NCBI GenBank assembly: GCA_034770075.1 | Contig: JAVJAP010000024.1 | Coordinates: 1-64,000 of the forward strand | From: Aralia elata | Taxonomy: Eukaryota > Streptophyta > Magnoliopsida > Apiales > Araliaceae | Length of the DNA stretch: 64,000 nt | Direction: 5' to 3' | Part shown: piece after piece, positions 58,547-64,000 of the stretch | Layout of the letters: every line of letters begins with the position of its first letter | Numbering within the stretch: position 1 is the first letter of the stretch | Translations under genes and position numbers: made by a program | The notes under the pieces: generated by a model | What the model was told of the DNA's origin: nothing | What the model saw: only the letters and a program-made list of their open reading frames with translations | The model's database searches: none

Positions 58547-59277
58547 TGACCCTTCTCCTCTCAGGAGTGGCCTACCAGTAATCAATGTGGATGAGTCAGC
58601 GGCGCCTGCCAGCTTTCAAGCACTAGAGATTAGCAACTCCCCATTATAGATGCCTGGGAGCTCCAGCTGTGAAACCAAGGGTCTCTCCGGAACTCACCTT
58701 TGTGGCAAGGGAAATGATTAAAATGAACTTCCAACCTGGACAGGGACCTAGGGAAAAGCAGTCAGGGAATCACCAAGCCCATCCACCTACCACAGCAGAT
58801 AGGCAAGGCAGGATTGGGATACCATGTGGGCGCAGTACGGGGACACCGTCAGGGTGCGACTCCGATTCGACTAGTTGGCAGTCCATTGACCAAAGTCGAC
58901 AATAAGCAGGGGGTCAGCGGACCTGTGATTGGGGCAGGGAATGAAGAGTTAACCCCCACACGTAATGAGTCGGCCCGGAGGGAAAGTTTCCTGCGGGAGG
59001 TCGCAAAAGAGTTTGAAACCAAATGCTATATCCCCGGACAATCAACAAGCAGTAAGGAGGGGACGAATGTTATCACACCACCGGGAGCCCAACAGGTTGT
59101 GCCTGTCATCGATTGGGCAGGGCTGATTATTCCTGGAGAAGATATGGAGAAGGACTCAGGCGACGTATCCGTAATCATCGGGGAGGTGTCCGATGTGAGG
59201 CCGTCCTTTATCCAGCGCATTTCATCTGACCTGACCATCGATAATTGGACCCAGAAACCAGTGATATCCAAACAAGG
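58547..59277 (+). CDS. Copy C G-patch-like segment
   Basis: It begins just after the deletion junction. It contains KMNFQPGQGPR, with one-base changes around the G-patch core (58720-58760), and the acidic C-terminal part from GYHVGAVRGHRQG to NWTQKPVISKQG, open from 58814. It ends at the intron donor in the same phase as copy B. Confidence 0.65.
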
Positions 59278-59446
59278 GTAAAGCTCAACGTCAGGGTGGT
59301 TAACCCTAGGGGATGGAGGAATGAAGAAGTTTTTATTTTGTTGTTGTTTTATTTCTGCATAATTGTGTCGTTTCTTCGTGTTATTTGAAATTGCGATCGT
59401 CGTGAAAAAATGATTTATATATGACAAGTATTTTGTTTCATGTCAG
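59278..59446 (+). other. Copy C gag-pol intron (GT-AG, 169 nt)
   Basis: Donor AACAAGG/GTAAAG, acceptor TCATGTCAG/GTGTACC. Removal fuses the Gly codon and brings the G-patch frame into the RT frame, exactly as in copy B. The TAA of the upstream frame (59279-59281) lies inside the intron. Confidence 0.8.
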
Positions 59447-62400
59447 GTGTACCCATTTGAGTAATCCTTGCCTAACAAATGGTCTTTCAAATTTGAATGA
59501 TGATTATGATTTTGACATTGAGCTGGATTTCGATTTAATGGGCATTGAACAAGACGAGACAGATTACGACGACGCACCTGATGAGATCAAAGGATGGGTC
59601 GAAGATAAACCCAAACCCAATTTGGACCAAACCATCACTATAGATATCGGAACCCCTGACAATCCAAAAGAACTCAAGATAGGGACAAACCTTACCCCCA
59701 GCCAAAAAGCAGAAATAATTGAGTTACTAAGCCAATATGAGGATGTCTTTGCCTGGTCGCACGAGGATATGATCGGATTGTCCACCGACATTGTGGTGCA
59801 CCGGTTACCCATCAAGGAGGGTTTCAGGCCTGTCAAGCAGAAACTAAGAAAGTTGAAACCTGAGTGGAGCTTAAAAGTGAAGGAAGAGATCATCAAGCAG
59901 TTCAGGGCGGGAATCATTATGGTATCCACTTATCCTAAATGGTTATCCAATGTGGTCCCGGTGGCTAAGCCTGGAGGAAAGGTGAGGGTATGTGTAGACT
60001 ACGGAGATCTAAACAAGGCCAGTCTCAAGGATAACTTTCCGGTGCCTTTCATACACATCCTGGTAGATAACACAGCCCAGTACGAAATGTATTCTTTTGT
60101 GGATTGCTTTGCGGGATATCATCAGATAATGGTGGCAGAAGAAGACCGGGAAAAGACCGCATTCATCACCCCCTGGGGCACTTTCTGCTATAGACGACTG
60201 GCTTTCGGGCTCACAAATGCAGGGGCTACTTATCAGAGAGCCATGATGGCCTTGTTTCCACGATATGATGCACAAGGAGATAGAAGTCTACGTGGATGAC
60301 ATTATTGTGAAATCGAAGGTAGAATCTGATCATATAACCCATCTCAAAAAGCTATTCGATCGGCTCAGAAAGTATAATTTGAAACTCAATCCAGCCAAGT
60401 GCGCTTTCGGAGTACAGTCGGGCAAGCTCTTGGGTTTCCTGGTTAGTGATCGGGGCATTGAGTTGGATCCAGCAAAGATTAAGGCCATTGTGGATATGCC
60501 AGCACCTCGCACAGAGAAGGAGATAAGGGGATTCCTCGGAAGGATAAACTTTATCAGCCGTTTTATATCCCACTTGACGACTACATGTGAGCCCATTTTC
60601 AAACTGTTAAGAAAAGGGGTTTCCCAAGAGTGGAATGAGCAATGTCAGAAGGCTTTTCAGACCATTAAAAAGCAGTTGACTGAAGCACCAGTGCTGGTAC
60701 CCCCGAAGGATGGGGATCCCTCTGTTTATGTATATATCGGTAAATGCCATCGCGATGGGATGTATGTTGGGACAGAAAAATGAGGCGGGAAAAGAGCAGG
60801 CCATCTATTACCTCAGCAAAAGATTTAGCCAATGTGAGCAGAATTACACTCCCATTGAGAAGACCTGTTGTGCTCTGGCCTGGGCTGCAGGGAGATTACA
60901 GCACTACCTCCATGGGCATACAACGTACCTGATATCAAGAATGGATCCCCTGAAATATATTTTCGAAAGGCCCATGCTGAATTGTCGACTATCAAGATGG
61001 CAGTTAATTTTACAACAGTTTGACATGGTGTACGTGACCCAGAAGGCCATGAAAGGGCAGGGAATTGCAGATCAGTTGGCAGAAGCCCCGGCAGGAGGGA
61101 TGGAGCCGTTAGAAACTCCTCTCCCGGGCGAGGATATATTTTGGGTATCGCGCGAAAAATGTGATGACGAGGGACAATTTTGGAAGCTGTATTTTGATGG
61201 TGCCATGAATGCCGAGGGGGCAGGAGCCGGAGCGGTCCTAGTCTCTATCACCGGAGAACAACACCCCGTGGCCACTAAACTTCGTTTCAGCAATTCGAAC
61301 AACACCGCCGAATACGAGGGGTGTATCTTGGGACTCCGATTGGCCCGTGACATGGGAGTAAAAAGACTAGCGGTGTTCGGGGATTCGGAATTGGTAATCA
61401 GACAAGCAATCGGGGTATACAACACTAAGGAGCTTCGGTTACTTCCATACCATCGTTGTGTCACCCAGCTTATGCAAGAGTTCGAAGATATCGCCTTCCG
61501 CCATATTCCTCGGGGACGAAATGATTTTGCCGATGCATTGGCGACTTTGGCTTCCTTAATCCACGTGATCAAGAGTAGGGACAGTCCACAGATTGAGATC
61601 ACCGCACAGAATGCCCCGGCATATGAGGAAAATGTGGCAGTGTTATCAAACGAGGTGGTGTTGACAAGGCAGCCCTGGTATCACGACATCAGGGAATATC
61701 TGCGAGACAGATCCCTTCCCGATCAGGCAAATCGGACTGAAAGGATGAGAATTCAAAAGATGGCGATGAAGTTTTACCTGAGTGGCGATTCGCTTTACAA
61801 AAGGGATGCTGGGTTGGGACTGTTGCAATGCGTAGACGAAACGCAATCCCAAAGGATTATGAATGAAATCCATGGCGGGGTGTGTGGGCCACATATGAGT
61901 GGACCGATGTTGGCCAAAAAGATCTTGAGGACAGGGTATTATTGGTTAACGCTGAAGGCCGATTGCGATGATCATGTCAAACGGTGTTATCAATGCCAGG
62001 CGCACGGTAATGTGATCCATACACCTCCCAATGAACTGCACTGTATGACCTCCCCATGGCCATTTTCAATGTGGGGAATGGATGTAATCGGACCAATAGA
62101 GCCCAAAGCGAGCAACGGGCACCGGTTCATCTTTGTCATGATCGATTATTTCACCAAATGGGTGGAGGCAGCTTCTTTCCCTAAAGTAACTCAGGAGGTC
62201 ATCGTCAGCTTCATCAGGAATAATGTCATTTGCCGATATGGGCAACCTGAGGTTGTAGTCTCCGACAATGCCAAGAATTTAAACAACGCCCTCATGAAAG
62301 GACTGTGCGACCAGTTCAAGATTAAGCACCTCAATTCCGTCATTTACCGTCCCAAAATGAATGGGGCAGTGGAGGCGGCCAATAAGAACATCAAGAAGAT

Positions 62401-62923
62401 CATGGCGAAAATGTCTGCTAATCATCGGGGATGGCCAGATCTGTTACCCCTCACCTTGCTGGCATACCGAACATCAACGCGTACTTCTACAGGGGCAACC
62501 CCTTACGCTTTGGTGTATGGAATGGAGGCTGTTCTACCAGTCGAGGTTGAGATGGCGTCCCTCAGAATAGTGATCGACGCTCAGATAAGCGAAGCGGATT
62601 GGATGCAAAGTCGATATGACCAATTGGCCCTGATTGATGAAAGGAGGGTGGCTGCCATTTGGCATGGTCAGCTATATCAACAGAGGATCTCTCGATCGTA
62701 CGATAAAAAGATAAGACTTCGGAAGTTCAAGGAAAACGATTTGGTGTTGAAAAGAATCATGCCTTGTCAAGACGAGGCCAAGGGGAAGTTTGCCCCGAAC
62801 TGGGAAGGGCCATTTGTGATCAAGAAAGTACTATCCGGAGGAGCCCTCATATTGCAAGAAATGGATGGTGAAGTATTTCCACAACCCCTCAATTCTGACT
62901 CGGTGAAGCGGTTCTACGCTTAA
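59447..62923 (+). pseudogene. Copy C pol: RT, two RNase H domains, integrase; two one-base insertions
   Basis: RT up to MALF is open (59447-60255). An extra T near 60256 (GTTTCC against GTTCC in copy B) shifts the frame before YVDDIIVKS (about 60290), and an extra G near 60715 (run of four G instead of three) shifts it again before the first RNase H. From 60710 the rest is fully open for 737 codons: RNase H (MYISVNAIAMG), second RNase H (FDGAMN, AEYEGC, GDSEL, DFADALA), integrase finger, and intact D-D-E (MDVIGP, VSDNAKN, NGAVEAANKN), ending SVKRFYA. Both lesions are homopolymer changes and may be assembly errors. Confidence 0.9.
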
Positions 62924-63432
62924 ATCATCAGTTCCTTTTTCCCCTGAGAGCGAACTACGTAGGACCTGATCTCCCAACTTGTGGGGGGTACGTAGGCAGC
63001 CATCATGGCGCGGTCCGATCCTTTAAAAATAATCCTTTCCCCAACCAAAACCAATTTTCGATAGCCCGATAAAGCCTTCCTACACCCTCAAAACCTTCCC
63101 GAAACCAACTGCCTAACCAGTTTCATCCCAGAATACATACCCTGATCCAACCCAAACAGTTATCCAAAATCTGAGATTCAATCCGACGAAATCAAAAGGT
63201 GTGCGGCAATATCTGTCAAATCTCCATCAAGTCTTGAGGAAAGAAAGAAGGCGAAATGTCAAAATCATGGTCAGTTGGATAAAATGATGATCCAATGGAG
63301 GGCAATGATACGACAAAACGGGAAAATGACTAAATTTAAAATGCATGTCTATATATATAAGTCGTTTTATTACAAGATTTCTCTTTCAATAACTGATGAA
63401 ACCAACATAGTCTATGCAGGAAATAAAATAAT
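62924..63432. other. Copy C spacer between convergent pol and antisense gene 2
   Basis: Matches 30082-30602 of copy B in mirror image. No gene is seen. The TTTATT at about 63365-63370 is the reverse of the AATAAA after antisense gene 2. Confidence 0.55.
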
Positions 63433-64000
63433 CTACAAATCTGAAACTAGCCGAAGCAGGATAGACAGGGTAGTGGATGGATCTGAAGCATCAGCATCTC
63501 CTGCAGTCTGCTGCCCCATCATATCAACACGATCCAGTAAAGCAGTAGCTCGGCTGACAGTCCCAAAATGAGCATCTACCACTGCCTTGGTCTGAAATAC
63601 AATGGCCTCTCTATCAGCGATGGCAGCATCTCTAGCCCGAATGGCCTCATCTCTCTCGGCAAGGGCGGCATCCCTCTCGGCTTCAGTAGTAATCAGGGCC
63701 AGGCGGAGTCGGGAATCCTCAGCGACCCGACTCGGGGCAGAATCGGCTGAAATGGAATGGTCTGCGGTATCTTCTGTGAAAATCACTCCAGAGTCATCAA
63801 AGGCCCCCGTCCGACTCAAACTAGCCGAATCCAGGTCTCCACGTAACCACTGTGCGTAGGCAAATGTCTGGATGTGACAGCTCGCACTATATTCGGCAAA
63901 GATCCTGCGATCCCAAAGCTCGTATACCTGCAATAGATCCCTCTCTGTACAGGATGATATGAGGAATCGGTATGCGACTGCACCCGCAAAGGGGTGTAAA
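63433..64000 (-). CDS. Copy C antisense gene 2, C-terminal part, cut by window end
   Basis: Open for 167 codons from 63933 to the stop at 63433. It covers the region from YELWDRRIFAEYS through the coiled coil ERDAALAERDEAIRARDAAI to LRLVSDL, nearly identical in protein to copy B. Upstream text continues past 64000. Copy C and copy B LTRs are well diverged, yet this coding stretch is very similar, which may reflect selection. Confidence 0.75.
   Translation of the reverse strand, partial: LHPFAGAVAYRFLISSCTERDLLQVYELWDRRIFAEYSASCHIQTFAYAQWLRGDLDSASLSRTGAFDDSGVIFTEDTADHSISADSAPSRVAEDSRLRLALITTEAERDAALAERDEAIRARDAAIADREAIVFQTKAVVDAHFGTVSRATALLDRVDMMGQQTAGDADASDPSTTLSILLRLVSDL

Larger units (their letters stand above)
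54248..64000 (+). mobile_element. Copy C: giant Tat/Ogre-like element, cut by window end
   Basis: 5' LTR, primer site, leader, gag, G-patch, intron, RT, dual RNase H, integrase, and the end of antisense gene 2, all in the order of copy B. The protease region is deleted. The bases before the LTR are ACCTT; the matching duplication would lie beyond 64000. Confidence 0.9.

Overview
The window is plant nuclear DNA made almost entirely of LTR retrotransposons, many nested in one another. No host single-copy gene, rRNA gene or tRNA gene is visible. Evidence for a flowering plant: primer-binding sites matching plant-type tRNA-Arg, tRNA-Asp and initiator tRNA-Met; Tat-lineage gag-pol polyproteins with two RNase H domains; a Sirevirus-like Ty1/copia element; and proteins of the plant mobile domain and related plant-only families. 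The species cannot be told.

Layout. (1) 1-3997: strand-biased G/T-rich sequence, very probably a sequencing or assembly artefact. (2) 3998-18825 (+): copy A of a giant Tat/Ogre-like Ty3/gypsy element, without 5' LTR, riddled with single-base insertions. (3) 18831-22226 plus 40331-44040 (-): one Ty1/copia element split by the next insertion. (4) 22227-40330 (-): copy B of the giant element, complete at 18.1 kb, with two 2.1-kb LTRs and a perfect 5-bp target duplication (TCATT). (5) 44041-50064 (-): a non-autonomous element with 1.2-kb LTRs, plus a partial tandem second unit. (6) 50065-52430 (-): a remnant of an Athila-like gypsy element. (7) 52440-54247: A/T-rich sequence with two tandem repeat arrays. 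(8) 54248-64000 (+): copy C of the giant element, cut by the window end.

The giant family is the most interesting content. On its sense strand it has LTR, tRNA-Arg primer site, gag, protease, a G-patch-like segment, a GT-AG intron that restores the reading frame, RT, RNase H, a second (archaeal-type) RNase H and integrase. Between pol and the 3' LTR it carries two genes on the opposite strand. One is a three-exon gene with a plant mobile domain. The other is a gene resembling the plant DUF7745/mobile-domain group, with a C-terminal coiled coil. Both begin directly after a 3' splice site, and one candidate leader exon lies upstream. A 20-bp dyad, GCCGCAGATNNATCTGCGGC, occurs in tandem both upstream of the LTR TATA box and upstream of the antisense genes, so the two opposing transcription units seem to share a control element. 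A minisatellite lies between the antisense promoter and the 3' LTR.

No copy here looks competent as read. A is eroded or unpolished, B has frameshifts and a stop in gag-pol, and C has lost its protease. Several lesions are homopolymer-length changes, so base-level accuracy of the assembly limits what can be said about activity.
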